A stretch of 39,807 nt of DNA from Bacillota bacterium. Lineage in GTDB: Bacteria; Bacillota; Clostridia; Acetivibrionales; DSM-1351. The notes beneath the pieces are model-generated. The model saw nothing but the letters and a program-made list of their open reading frames with translations. It had not been told where the DNA came from and did not search any database. Shown here in pieces: positions 24,500 to 33,478 of this stretch (positions are counted from its first letter, which is position 1; each line of letters begins with the position of its first letter). The translations under genes were made by a program, and so were the position numbers. The DNA lies in NCBI GenBank assembly GCA_023416275.1, contig JAEZIB010000048.1:1-39807 (forward strand), in the 5' to 3' direction.

Positions 24500-26704
24500 A
24501 TGAAGAAAAAGTGTAAAATCATTAGTACAATAATAAGTATAATGGCTGTTTTACCGTTTACTTTTTCAGTGTCACCGGTGAATGCTGCGAATACATCCGC
24601 TACAATCAACGTTAACGCCGGAACCGTTAGCTATACGATCCCGGATACTTTCTACGGATCTAATCTTGCTGCCTGGACAGGGAATGAGGATGGAAAAGAT
24701 TTACTCAAAAATGAATTTACGAAATCCACAAACCGCAAATTATTTCGGTGGCCGGGAGGTTCATGGGGAGATGCCTACATATGGGATGATATGGAGGTAG
24801 GTGGAAATAGCTGGATTATAAGTTATGAGGAATGCCTCGATTATCTGGATAAAGTTGGAGGAACCATGCAACCGATTGTGAATTGCGGCGGTGTGTGGAA
24901 TGGTGTGCAGCATACCAATGCAGAAGCAGTTGCAAAAGCAGCAGCATGGGTAAAAGATATGAATATCACCAGAAAAATGGGGATTAAATATTGGGAAATC
25001 GGTAATGAGATGTATGGCTCCTGGGAAGCAGGATATGCAGCAAACGGTAAGGAATATGCTCAGCGGTATTGCAATTTTTACAGGGCTATGAAGGCGGTTG
25101 ACCCCACCATAAAATGCGGAGCAGTTGCCGTTGAGACTGAAGGTGGCTGGAATAATTGGACGCCCGCAATGCTTTCTGAATTTAAAGCACAAGGAATTAT
25201 ACCAGATTTTCTTACCATCCATTTTTATCCCACCATTAATCAGACAGTTACTCCAGCAAATGACGCTACATGTTTAAAATCAGTCGACAGCGTCAAGACA
25301 TTTACTGACAACCTTAATTCAATGGTTAATAAATATTTGGGTTCCGCATATGTTGGAAAAATCGAATATGCAATGACAGAATTCAGTTCTACGCCTGCAG
25401 ACCATTTATATGTGGACGCGATGTTTAACTCGCAGATGTTTATGGAATGTGCCAAGAACAAATGGACTGTAGCAAATCCTTGGATGGATGACGTCTGGTA
25501 TAGAAATGGGTATGTCACGCCTACTTACTACATTTATCCCTTCCTTCAAAATAAATTTGGTCGCCAGTTGGTAAGTGCAACTTCAAATAATTCAATGGTT
25601 CGCTCCTATGCTGCCAAGGACAGTGACGGGAATTTAACAATGTTCATCGTGAATAATTCACCTACGGATACCACAACAGCTAGTATTGCAGTCTCTGGCT
25701 TTACGCCTGCCACCTCGGGTGAAAAGTGGGTGATAGAACCTGTTTATACAGGATTGGATAGTCAGCTTCCCAATTCCACGGTTAACCAGGAATGGGATGA
25801 CGTAAAAATCAATGGTGTAGTTCACCCTGATACACGGAAAATAGATGAACAAGTTAGTTCGACAATCTTATCAACCGGCAGTTCATTTACAGTGAACCTT
25901 CCTGCAAGCTCCATGGTTTTCCTTAAACTATTACCCGAAGGAAAAACCCCTGTTCCTCATGCTGTAGTATCCCCTGAACCATTGGTGGTTTCAAATCCTC
26001 CATCCGTTACAGGGTCAATCAAAGTACAATATAAGTGCAGTGAAACAGGTGCTTCAGCAGGGGCATCCCGTTTCAGCTTTAATATTGTCAATACAACGGA
26101 CAAGGAGGTTCCATTAAACGACTTAGTTCTCCGCTATTGGTATACTAGAGAAGGTCCGCTTGGTTGGGAATCATTTGCTTGCGACTGGGCAGAAAAACTC
26201 CCAATTTCATCAGTGACCTCAAGATTCTTTAATATATACCGATATATGGATATTCATTTCGCATCTGGTACCATTCCGGCAGGAGGAAACTCTGGAGAAG
26301 TCCAGGTACGATGGTATTATGGTGATACATCCAAGATGGATCAAACCAATGACTATTCTTTTTCTCCATCCATAACTAATTTAGCTGATTACAAAAAAAT
26401 GGCTCTTTACCGTAACGGGGAATTAATATGGGGTACTGAACCGACAGGATTAAGGCCGCCAAAATTATTAGTATCAACAATAGGTGAATTTAAATGCGGT
26501 GATGTAAATGGTGATGGTGAAATAGACTCAATCGATTTTGCACTATTGAAGAGCTACCTTCTTGGAAACATAAATGAGTTCCCTTCTCAAAACGGTTTAA
26601 AGGCTGCAGATGTGGATGGAAATGGGGAAGTTAATTCAATAGACTATGCCTTATTAAAACAATACCTTCTGGGAATTATCACTAAATTACCATATTCAAA
26701 TTAA
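24500..26704 (+). CDS. Cellulosomal clan GH-A glycosidase (GH51-like) with CBM3 and dockerin (734 aa)
   Basis: A signal peptide covers residues 1-29. The catalytic part (about 35-470) has FRWPGGSWGDAYIWDD (82-97), the acid/base motif KYWEIGNEMYG (E170) and a likely nucleophile in YAMTEFSS (E294), plus a C-terminal beta domain. The order and motifs fit clan GH-A, closest to GH51-type alpha-L-arabinofuranosidases; GH39-like families are the alternative. Residues about 504-648 are a family 3 carbohydrate-binding module (SIKVQYKC, LRYWYTREG, GEVQVRWYYGD, NGELIWGTEP), which normally binds crystalline cellulose. The dockerin (664-734) has GDVNGDGEIDSIDFALLKS and DVDGNGEVNSIDYALLKQ. ATG 24500 is chosen for its AGGAGA site 8 nt upstream. 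It probably attacks arabinoxylan or a related side-chain polymer while bound to cellulose. Confidence 0.85.
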   Translation: MKKKCKIISTIISIMAVLPFTFSVSPVNAANTSATINVNAGTVSYTIPDTFYGSNLAAWTGNEDGKDLLKNEFTKSTNRKLFRWPGGSWGDAYIWDDMEVGGNSWIISYEECLDYLDKVGGTMQPIVNCGGVWNGVQHTNAEAVAKAAAWVKDMNITRKMGIKYWEIGNEMYGSWEAGYAANGKEYAQRYCNFYRAMKAVDPTIKCGAVAVETEGGWNNWTPAMLSEFKAQGIIPDFLTIHFYPTINQTVTPANDATCLKSVDSVKTFTDNLNSMVNKYLGSAYVGKIEYAMTEFSSTPADHLYVDAMFNSQMFMECAKNKWTVANPWMDDVWYRNGYVTPTYYIYPFLQNKFGRQLVSATSNNSMVRSYAAKDSDGNLTMFIVNNSPTDTTTASIAVSGFTPATSGEKWVIEPVYTGLDSQLPNSTVNQEWDDVKINGVVHPDTRKIDEQVSSTILSTGSSFTVNLPASSMVFLKLLPEGKTPVPHAVVSPEPLVVSNPPSVTGSIKVQYKCSETGASAGASRFSFNIVNTTDKEVPLNDLVLRYWYTREGPLGWESFACDWAEKLPISSVTSRFFNIYRYMDIHFASGTIPAGGNSGEVQVRWYYGDTSKMDQTNDYSFSPSITNLADYKKMALYRNGELIWGTEPTGLRPPKLLVSTIGEFKCGDVNGDGEIDSIDFALLKSYLLGNINEFPSQNGLKAADVDGNGEVNSIDYALLKQYLLGIITKLPYSN

Positions 26705-26844
26705 AGCTAGTACGCTAATTAGATTGGAGGGAGTTGTATGTGTACATAGAAAAAATAAATGCAGATAGTTGTTTTAATTTCGTAAATTGTTAATTACGAA
26801 GGAATTTGATTTTAAAGCATATTCTAATAAAGGAGTGCAAAGCC

Positions 26845-27570
26845 ATGTCTATAAGAAATTTTTATGTTTAATAATCAGTATGTTAAGTTTTATTGCGATT
26901 TTTGGTGGAACAAGTGTTTCTGCGGCAACGGTCATTAGTTATCCAGACTTACCTAATGCTGTAAAAAGTTCTCTTTATACTGTAACAGTAAATGGAACAC
27001 CATTATTTGTTGAAAAATTAACCAAATATTCTCCGGAGATGCAGGTACATTATGCTCACTGTTCTCTGTCAGGTTCAGGTACGGCAAATTTAACAATTAC
27101 TTGCAATGAAAGCTTTAGTTCGTATAAATTAAGTCCAAAGAGCAGAAATCTCTCTTCCAGCAAAAGCGGGAATTCGGTATCTTTTGCAAGCGGTCCTAAT
27201 TATCTGATATTTCAGCCGGATTCAAAAGAACTGCTGTTTATTTTAATCGATTCGGAAGAAGTTGCTCCGCCTAAATTTTGTTGATGATTTCAGAATCTAT
27301 AGTAAGGCTTTAGATGCTGATGAAGTGAAAACATTATTTGACAGTAAGCAAAGTATATACGTATATGGAGATGTTAATGGAGATGGGGAAGTGGATGCCA
27401 CTGATTACGCAGCAATGAAAAAATACCTGCTTGGAGATGTGAGTGCTATGCAAAACAAGGACTGGGAAATAACTGGAGATTTGAATCAGGATGGCACGAT
27501 AGACGCTATTGACGCTGCTAATATGAAAAAATTCCTTTTAGGGATTATTGAAAAGCTTCCAGTAAATTAA
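26845..27570 (+). pseudogene. Chimeric pseudogene: glycosidase N-terminus joined out of frame to a copied LamG-dockerin tail
   Basis: AAAGGAG precedes ATG 26845, but the frame closes after MSIRNFYV. Adding one A in the AGAAATTTTT run would restore the signal peptide (RKFLCLIISMLSFIAIFGG). The following 110 residues (SYPDLPNAVKSSLYTVTVNG, then HYAHCSLSGSGTANLTITCN, then YKLSPKSRNLSSSKSGNSVS) look like the N-terminal beta domain found in some pectinase- or dextranase-like glycosidases. At about 27277 the sequence switches to a copy of the M6 protease tail. The join is out of frame, so a TGA at 27282 ends the first part, and the dockerin (27360-27570) stays open in another frame without its own start. 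The catalytic domain is gone. Confidence 0.8.
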
Positions 27571-27713
27571 TACCTTCACAGTGTTTGAAGTGATATTGAA
27601 ATTACTATATTTTATTAATCGCTGTAAAAAAATCCTCATTGATGGTTAAGAATCTAAGTATTAACCTTTGATGAGTATTTTTTTGTTAAAATTATTGATT
27701 TTGTATTAATTAG
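27277..27713 (+). repeat. Duplicated LamG-dockerin tail and terminator, copy 2
   Basis: Nearly identical to 19015-19480. The coding part has only a few silent-looking changes; the 3' UTR carries a deletion of about 20 bp before the terminator. It provides the 3' half of the chimeric pseudogene. Confidence 0.95.
27634..27685 (+). terminator. Terminator copied with the dockerin tail
   Basis: CTCAT/ATGAG and GGTTAA/TTAACC stems are followed by TTTTTTTG. It is the counterpart of the terminator at 19391-19446, and its outer stem has changed. Confidence 0.8.
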
Positions 27714-28139
27714 ATATAGGATTTACAGAAACATTTATATCTGTGTTAATTTAAAAATAATATTGGACCAATAGTGCCATCTATATAATTATAATTGTAC
27801 CAACATAATAGGATGAGCAGCTTCATATTATATGGTACCAGTTTAGGATACAGGTGTGTTTTATTATTAACTTTAGTTTTAAAGTTTAACAGCAATTCGT
27901 TTATTAGAATAAAGAAATTAAGTATTAATAATTACGATAGGAGTGATAAATCATAACACTATTATCGAAAAGGTAGATAGGTATTATGAATGATGTAAAG
28001 GATTTTTATATTGATTATGGTATTAGTTAACATAATGGGATTAAATTAAAATAATTTAAATTTTACTTAAAATTTTAAAAGAACAGATGTTATTAAATTT
28101 GGCATAGCAAGTAAGGAGATATGATCAAACTACCATATT
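27714..28139. other. Intergenic region, about 425 bp
   Basis: AT-rich, between the end of the duplicated segment and the KAS III-like gene. A 14-codon frame at 27986-28030 (MNDVKDFYIDYGIS) lacks a good ribosome binding site, and I do not call it a gene. No RNA or repeat is recognised. Confidence 0.5.
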
Positions 28140-29144
28140 CTACCATTTATACAGCAAGGCTGTCATCGAATATCCAGAAGCAACGGAGCAAAAAATTGCA
28201 AGCTCATTCTGTTTAAATTTTTCTTTTTTGAGTCGCTCGTCCAAAGCCATATACGGGCTGGTACATCCAGTATAACCATATTTATCACCAATATAGGTTA
28301 CTTTATGCATATCGACGTTCAATTTATTCATGGTAAGTTCAAGATCTGTCTTTGAAAATTGAGACATGAAGTATTCAGTTACATCATCTGGACTGAAATT
28401 GTAGTCTGACAGAACATTTGTTATTAGCTCAGACCATTTTTCTGAAAGAAAACTAAAATCAAAAGGCTTCCATAGCATCTTTCTATCTTCTAGCCTTACA
28501 TTTTCATCAGAGATTTTGGATAAACCGCAGGCAGGCATGGTAATTGACCAATAGAAAGTATCGTCCGTAAAGCTCCTTGAAGAAAGTAAACCTCTTTCCT
28601 CTGCTTCTTCCCTTTTTTCAAGAACAATTGCTGCAGCACCGTCTCCGGTGCAGGCATAGGCCACCATATCATCCAATCTTGCCTGGGGACTGATTAAGAG
28701 GGAACCTACTACAAGTATGCGTCTGAGTTTAGGATCGGATTTTAAATATCTTGTAGCTGTATCCATAGCAATTAGCATACCAGTGCAATTAGAATTAATA
28801 TCAAAAACATAGTGCGCATTAGTTGCTTGAAGTTTATTCTTAATAAGAAGAGCACAGCTAGGGGACAAATATTCTGGTGTATCAGATACAAAGATAATCA
28901 TATCGAGAGCCTTGGCACTAAGATTAGAATTTTTTAAAGCTTTGTTGCTTGCTTCAGTCGCCATGGATAGGCTGGTTTCACCTTCTGAAGCTAGTGTTCT
29001 GGTCTGTCTGCCTAGTTTAGTTAGTAGCGAAGAAGTATGCTCCTCTAGTTGATAGCTTTTAAAATGATTAATAAAGAATTCATTAGTAACTTTTGACTTC
29101 GGATGGTAAGCTCCTACTCCTACTATAAGTGCGTTATTAAACAT
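28140..29144 (-). CDS. Ketoacyl-ACP synthase III (FabH)-like thiolase-fold enzyme lacking the canonical His/Asn (334 aa)
   Basis: The KAS III layout is clear: IVGVGAYHPKSKVTNEFF at the N-terminus, the active-site Cys in DINSNCTGM (C120), YACTGDGAAAIVLEK (164-178), and a C-terminal GYTGCTSPYMALDERL. In standard FabH proteins the triad is completed by His in PHQAN and Asn in GNTSAAS. Here those places read FMSQFSK (about 259-265) and KYGYTGCTS (Tyr291), so both appear replaced. Such changes occur in family members that transfer acyl groups rather than condense malonyl units. Its substrate is unknown, and no ACP or other biosynthetic gene lies next to it. I start at ATG 29144 because AAGGAG lies 9 nt upstream. 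It is transcribed away from the sugar cluster. Confidence 0.85.
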   Translation of the reverse strand: MFNNALIVGVGAYHPKSKVTNEFFINHFKSYQLEEHTSSLLTKLGRQTRTLASEGETSLSMATEASNKALKNSNLSAKALDMIIFVSDTPEYLSPSCALLIKNKLQATNAHYVFDINSNCTGMLIAMDTATRYLKSDPKLRRILVVGSLLISPQARLDDMVAYACTGDGAAAIVLEKREEAEERGLLSSRSFTDDTFYWSITMPACGLSKISDENVRLEDRKMLWKPFDFSFLSEKWSELITNVLSDYNFSPDDVTEYFMSQFSKTDLELTMNKLNVDMHKVTYIGDKYGYTGCTSPYMALDERLKKEKFKQNELAIFCSVASGYSMTALLYKW

Positions 29145-29334
29145 AATACATGACTCCTTCATTGTTTAAATTTCGTTTCGTTTGATAAAAATCTATACAA
29201 CCTAAATTGTAATAATTTTGTTATAGTATTACAATTATTAACATAGTACAACAAAATATAAAATTAATAAATAGAAAATTACAAAAAAACCAAAAAAATA
29301 AAAAAATTGTATCCGTAGTCTTTATGCAGACACG

Positions 29335-29388
29335 ATAATTTAGTAATTATTTTGGCAACAAACCATTGATAAATTTGAACGCCCATAG
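29335..29388 (-). repeat. Solo end of MITE-like family B
   Basis: On the minus strand this stretch matches the left arm of the palindromic element at 33566-33803, sharing GTTCAAA-TTATCAATGG and GTTTGTTGCC, with about ten differences over 54 bp. No second arm is visible nearby. Confidence 0.65.
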
Positions 29389-29420
29389 ACTAAGTTAATT
29401 TTAGGAGGCTGAATAGTAAC

Positions 29421-29451
29421 GATTCCACATTTTTAATACGAATTAGTATAA
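29421..29451 (+). repeat. Solo end of MITE-like family A
   Basis: 31 bp matching 39000-39030 with three mismatches (GATTCCACATTTT...AATTAGTATAA). It lies in the LacI gene's upstream region, about 50 bp before that gene's operator-like site. Confidence 0.7.
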
Positions 29452-29497
29452 GAATAACTCTTGACTTTTAATTATTGATTTGATACTATAAATACAG

Positions 29498-29509
29498 TTA
29501 AACGTTTCG
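29498..29509. promoter_or_regulatory. LacI-type operator upstream of the LacI gene
   Basis: The site TTAAACGTTTCG shares the core TAAACGTTT with the perfect palindrome before the FGGY kinase gene (30771-30782). It lies about 20 bp before the regulator's start, so autoregulation is likely. Confidence 0.6.
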
Positions 29510-29526
29510 CGAATGAAGGTGATTAT

Positions 29527-30534
29527 ATTTCAGTTACAATGAAGGATGTTGCTAAGAGGTCAGGGCTTTCGATAGCGACAATTTCAAAATATATCAATGG
29601 CGGTAATGTCCTGGAGGAAAATCGTGCTGTTATTGATGAAGCAATTAAAGAGCTGGGTTTTGAAGTTAACGAAATCGCAAGAGGGCTAAAAACAAATAAA
29701 ACAATGACAATTGGATTGTTGATTCCTAGTCTTGAAAATATATTTTTTACAAGTATAGTTTCAAATATAGAAAATATATTAATAAAGAATGGTTATAGTA
29801 CCATAATTTGTGACTATAAGGAAGATGAGAAGCTTGAGAAACAAAAGCTTGATTTTTTAGTAAGAAAAATGGTAGATGGTATTATTACTATGCCGATGGG
29901 GTGTGATTTAGATGTCATTAATTCGGTTATTAACAAAAAAATTCCAGTTGTACTTATTGATAGAGCTCTGAAGGGCGTAGAGTGTGATACAGTACTGGTA
30001 GATAATCTGAATGCTTCTTATAATGCGGTAGAACAATTGATAATCCATGGACATAAAAGAATTGGAATTATCTGTGGGCCTAATGATATATATACTGCTC
30101 AAGAACGTTTGAAGGGTTATGAAAGAGTACATGAAGATTATTCTATGGCTATTGATAGCAAGCTCATAAAAAAAGGTGACTATCAGGTAGAAAGCGGTTA
30201 TCGGCTATTGTTGGAGCTGATAAAAATGGAGGAACCTCCAACTGCTATTCTAGTTACAAACTATGAAATGACTCTCGGTGCTATAATGGCTATTAACGAA
30301 AGTGAAATAAAAATACCTGATGATATATCTTTTATAGGTTTTGACAATTTGCAGCTGGCAAAAGTGGTAAAGCCACCATTGTCCATAGTTATTCAGCCCG
30401 TTAAACAAATTGGTGAAGTAGCAGCAAATTTGATTTTAAAGAGGCTAAAAGGTGACGATTCAAATTATCCATCAATGATACGGCTTAAAACTGAGTTGGT
30501 TTTAAAGGAATCTATTAAGAAAATAGAAAAATAG
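29527..30534 (+). CDS. LacI family transcriptional regulator (about 335 aa)
   Basis: The N-terminal helix-turn-helix reads MKDVAKRSGLSIATISKYIN, followed by the hinge region LKTNKTMTIGLLIPSLEN and a periplasmic-binding-protein-like sugar domain (IDRALKGVECDTVLVDN, GHKRIGIICGP, ISFIGFDNLQLAKVVKPPLS). The first ATG is at 29539, but the normal LacI start (M-x-T-I-K-D-V-A) aligns better with an ATT codon at 29527 (ATT TCA GTT ACA ATG AAG GAT), which has AAGG 8 nt upstream; from the ATG the spacing would be 20 nt. A rare ATT start is therefore likely. TAAACGTTT sites occur before this gene and before the kinase gene, so it probably represses the following sugar operon and itself. Confidence 0.9.
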   Translation: MSVTMKDVAKRSGLSIATISKYINGGNVLEENRAVIDEAIKELGFEVNEIARGLKTNKTMTIGLLIPSLENIFFTSIVSNIENILIKNGYSTIICDYKEDEKLEKQKLDFLVRKMVDGIITMPMGCDLDVINSVINKKIPVVLIDRALKGVECDTVLVDNLNASYNAVEQLIIHGHKRIGIICGPNDIYTAQERLKGYERVHEDYSMAIDSKLIKKGDYQVESGYRLLLELIKMEEPPTAILVTNYEMTLGAIMAINESEIKIPDDISFIGFDNLQLAKVVKPPLSIVIQPVKQIGEVAANLILKRLKGDDSNYPSMIRLKTELVLKESIKKIEK

Positions 30535-30537
30535 TTT

Positions 30538-30708
30538 ATACTAGTTTGCATATAAACGGTTAGCAACCGTTTATATGGTCGCAGTATGCGACATAACTTC
30601 GTAAGATGTGCAAACGTTGTTCAATACTAAGAGCATGTGGTTGTGCCACAACATTAATAGTAATGATAATAAATATTTACTAATATTTTTTTGCGAATTA
30701 GTGTTAAT
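30538..30708. repeat. MITE-like family A element between the LacI and kinase genes
   Basis: The left end ATACTAGTTTGCATATAAACGG and the right end TTGCGAATTAGTGTTAAT are inverted relatives of the family A ends seen at 38805-39030. Inside are strong hairpins: ATATAAACGGTT-AGC-AACCGTTTATAT, GTCGCA-GTA-TGCGAC and a TGTGG/CCACA pair. It starts 4 bp after the LacI stop codon. Confidence 0.6.
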
Positions 30709-30770
30709 ATTTGTGTTATTAAGTATACGAGAAGTGAAGTGTTTTGCTTCTCAAATATTTTAATATAAAG

Positions 30771-30782
30771 CTAAACGTTTAG
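30771..30782. promoter_or_regulatory. LacI-type operator upstream of the FGGY kinase operon
   Basis: Perfect 12-bp palindrome CTAAACGTTTAG, 45 bp before the kinase start. It has the central CG symmetry of LacI-family operators and matches the site before the LacI gene. Confidence 0.7.
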
Positions 30783-30826
30783 TCTTATAACCAATAATAA
30801 TAGAATAACGTAACGGGGTGAACAAT

Positions 30827-32338
30827 ATGGAAAAGTTATTATTAGGAATTGATATTGGAACATCTGCCTGCAAAGTAGCAATATTTGACCTTCAAGGCAA
30901 AGTAATATCACAAGCTACAAGGGAGTATAAGGTATATTATCCCGATTTAGGATTTGTAGAACAAAACCCGAATGAGTGGTGGGAATGTGTCTGCACAGCA
31001 ATCAAGGAGACAATTACTTCTTCAAAGATAAATGCAAAACAAATAGCAGGAATAGGTGTTGATGGGCAGAGCTGGTCTGCGATACCTATAAATGCAAAGG
31101 GTGATGTTCTAAACAATACACCAATCTGGATGGATACAAGAGCGTCTGATATCTGTAAAGAAACAGTAAATAGGCTTGGATCTGACAGAATTTTTGAATT
31201 AAGTGGTAATTCCTTTGAGCCTACATATTCAACACCTAAAATACTGTGGTTTAAGAAGAACATGCCAGATGTATACAACTCCACATATAAGTTTTTGCAA
31301 AGTAACAGTTTTATAGCTTATAAACTGACAGGACATACATCTCAGGATTTATCTCAGGGCTATGGTATACATTCCTTTAATATGAATGAAGGCAAATGGG
31401 AGGATAGCTTTTGTGAAGAGCTAGGATTTGATAGAGATAAGCTTCCGGAGATTTATCAATGTCACAAAATAATAGGAGAAGTTACCAGTGAGGCTGCAGC
31501 TCAAACAGGATTAGTAAAGGGTACTCCAGTCGTTGCTGGTGGATTGGATGCATCTTGTGGAACACTTGGTGCGGGAGTTATAAAAGTCGGTCAAACTCAG
31601 GAACAAGGTGGGCAAGCTGGTGGAATGAGTATATGTCTAGATTCATCAGTTGGACATCCAAAGCTTATTTTAAGCTTCCATGTGGTTCCTAAACTTTGGC
31701 TTTTACAGGGGGGGACTGTTGGCGGAGGTGGTGCTATAAAGTGGTTCAAACAGGAGCTTGGAGCCTTTGAGGAATTAGAAGCCAAGGTAAAGGGGTCAAA
31801 TCCCTTTAAAGTTATGGATGAAGAGGCTGAAAATATACCTGTGGGGTCAGATGGGCTAATATTTTTACCATATATGGCTGGAGAAAGGTCTCCATTGTGG
31901 GATAAGAATGCGAAGGGAGTATTTTTTGGACTTGGTTATAAAAAAACAAGAGCTCATATGATCAGAGCTGTTATGGAAGGCTGTGCATTTGCATTACAGC
32001 ACAATATGAAAACAGCAGAGGATATAGGTATAGGAACAGATGAGCTGGTTGCAATGGGAGGAGCTGCTAATAGCAGACTTTGGACACAGATTAAAGCAGA
32101 TATAACAGGTAAAACTATCAAGGTTCCAACTTCAGATACAGCTACCACACTGGGAGCAGCAATTTTAGCAGGTGTGGGAACTGGATTGTACAAAAGCTTT
32201 GAACAGGCGGTAGAGGATACCATTGTAATTACACGTACACACCAGCCGGATATGCAGGCTCATGCCAGGTATAAAAACAATTATGAAATTTTTATTGAAC
32301 TATATGAAAAATTAAAGGACACAATGCAGAAAGTGTAA
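30827..32338 (+). CDS. FGGY-family carbohydrate kinase, xylulokinase-like (503 aa)
   Basis: ATP-dependent sugar kinase of the cytoplasm. The N-terminal ATP-fold motif is LLGIDIGTSACKVAIFD. GVDGQSWSAIPI and TPIWMDTRASDIC are typical of XylB-like members. The catalytic Asp is in GGLDASCG (D241), and the C-terminal FGGY signature region includes GGAANSRLWTQIKADITGK. The length is normal for the family. ATG 30827 lies 6 nt after GGGGTG; an in-frame GTG at 30818 is less likely. Standard xylulokinase activity is possible. The neighbours (polyol dehydrogenase, GatZ/KbaZ protein, aldo/keto reductase) suggest that the ketose could instead be tagatose or a related sugar. It heads the operon with the dehydrogenase gene, 14 bp away, under a LacI-type palindrome. 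Confidence 0.88.
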   Translation: MEKLLLGIDIGTSACKVAIFDLQGKVISQATREYKVYYPDLGFVEQNPNEWWECVCTAIKETITSSKINAKQIAGIGVDGQSWSAIPINAKGDVLNNTPIWMDTRASDICKETVNRLGSDRIFELSGNSFEPTYSTPKILWFKKNMPDVYNSTYKFLQSNSFIAYKLTGHTSQDLSQGYGIHSFNMNEGKWEDSFCEELGFDRDKLPEIYQCHKIIGEVTSEAAAQTGLVKGTPVVAGGLDASCGTLGAGVIKVGQTQEQGGQAGGMSICLDSSVGHPKLILSFHVVPKLWLLQGGTVGGGGAIKWFKQELGAFEELEAKVKGSNPFKVMDEEAENIPVGSDGLIFLPYMAGERSPLWDKNAKGVFFGLGYKKTRAHMIRAVMEGCAFALQHNMKTAEDIGIGTDELVAMGGAANSRLWTQIKADITGKTIKVPTSDTATTLGAAILAGVGTGLYKSFEQAVEDTIVITRTHQPDMQAHARYKNNYEIFIELYEKLKDTMQKV

Positions 32339-32352
32339 TAAAGGAGGTAACA

Positions 32353-33399
32353 ATGAAAGCAGGAGTTTTACATTCAAAGGATGATATTCGTTATGAGGAG
32401 ATACCTATACCAACAACTTCAAAGGGAGAAGTTTTAGTAAAAGTAAAGACTACTGGTGTCTGTGGTTCAGATCTTCCAAGAGTTCTTGGAGATGGAGCAC
32501 ATTTTTTTCCAATAGTGTTAGGCCATGAGTTTTCAGGGGAAGTGTCGGAAATAGGTGAAGGAGTAACTTCTGTTAAGGTGGGTGATAGAGTTGCAGGAGT
32601 ACCCTTGGTGCCATGTCTTACATGTGAGGACTGTCAGAAGGGAAATTATTCATTATGTAAGCACTATAGCTTTATTGGCTCAAGAGAGCAGGGGAGCTTT
32701 GCAGAATATGTAAAGCTCCCAGATCGAAATGTTGTCAAATTTGACGATAGTGTTTCTTTTGAGCAGGGAGCATTTTTTGAGCCAGCTACAGTAGCGCTTC
32801 ACGGTTTACTTTGTGCCGATTATCGTGCGGGAGAGGATGTTGCAATTCTTGGCGGTGGAACAGTGGGTATGTTTACTGCACAGTGGGCAAAAATATTCGG
32901 TGCTAAAAGAGTTTTTGTGTTTGATATTGATAATGACAGATTAGCACTTGCCAAAAGATTGGGTGCCGATGAGACTATTAATACTCTGGATGAGGATTTC
33001 AGACAGCAGGTAGATGAGCTTACCAATAAAAATGGATTTGGGTTTGTGTATGAAACTGCAGGTGTTGACATAACAATGAAGCTAGCTTTCGAAATAGCAG
33101 GAAATAAGGCATCCATATGTTTCATTGGAACACCGACTAAAGATTTGGTATTCACTCCAAAACTTTTTGAAAATATGAATAGAAAAGAATTTAAGCTTAC
33201 TGGTTCATGGATGTCCTACAGTGCGCCATTTCCAGGTAAAGAGTGGTCGCTAACGGCACATTACTTCTCAACTGGAGAGCTAAAGTTTGATAGTAGCTTT
33301 ATATTCAAAAAAGTTCCCCTTAGCAATATAAAGGATGCTTTTGATATGTTTAAGGTGCCTGGAGCTGTTAAGGGAAAAGTACTGATAGTTAATAATTAA
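32353..33399 (+). CDS. Zinc-dependent medium-chain polyol/alcohol dehydrogenase (348 aa)
   Basis: The catalytic zinc ligands C37 (GVCGSD), H58 and E59 (GHEFSGEV) are present, as are the four structural-zinc cysteines C88, C91, C94 and C102. The nucleotide fold has AILGGGTVGMF, and FDIDNDR after the second strand has an Asp that favours NAD+ over NADP+. The closest relatives by motif are galactitol-1-phosphate, sorbitol and threonine dehydrogenases. It starts 14 nt after the kinase gene with AAAGGAGG, so the two are co-transcribed. The likely reaction is NAD-linked oxidation of a sugar alcohol to a ketose; the substrate is inferred from context only. Confidence 0.88.
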   Translation: MKAGVLHSKDDIRYEEIPIPTTSKGEVLVKVKTTGVCGSDLPRVLGDGAHFFPIVLGHEFSGEVSEIGEGVTSVKVGDRVAGVPLVPCLTCEDCQKGNYSLCKHYSFIGSREQGSFAEYVKLPDRNVVKFDDSVSFEQGAFFEPATVALHGLLCADYRAGEDVAILGGGTVGMFTAQWAKIFGAKRVFVFDIDNDRLALAKRLGADETINTLDEDFRQQVDELTNKNGFGFVYETAGVDITMKLAFEIAGNKASICFIGTPTKDLVFTPKLFENMNRKEFKLTGSWMSYSAPFPGKEWSLTAHYFSTGELKFDSSFIFKKVPLSNIKDAFDMFKVPGAVKGKVLIVNN

Positions 33400-33409
33400 T
33401 GTAATTAGG

Positions 33410-33478
33410 TTCAAACCTTCGCCCAATAAACTATCTGTTTTTAGGCGAATTATGTATTTAACGCAGTTTGGGTTTGAA
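33410..33478. other. Nested inverted repeats after the dehydrogenase gene
   Basis: TTCAAACC pairs with GGTTTGAA, and just inside the left arm TTCGCC pairs with GGCGAA. This gives a nested two-stem structure of about 68 bp beginning about 15 bp after the stop codon. No T run follows. It could be a processing or protection hairpin, or a repeat remnant. Confidence 0.5.

Noticed and set aside
27262..27570. Stand-alone small dockerin protein
   Set aside because: The open frame has no plausible start or ribosome binding site and is the copied tail of the M6 protease gene.
30543..30600. The AACGGTT-AGC-AACCGTT hairpin as an extra LacI operator or simple terminator
   Set aside because: It lies inside a repeat whose ends match family A, lacks a T run, and its core differs from the TAAACGTTT operator.
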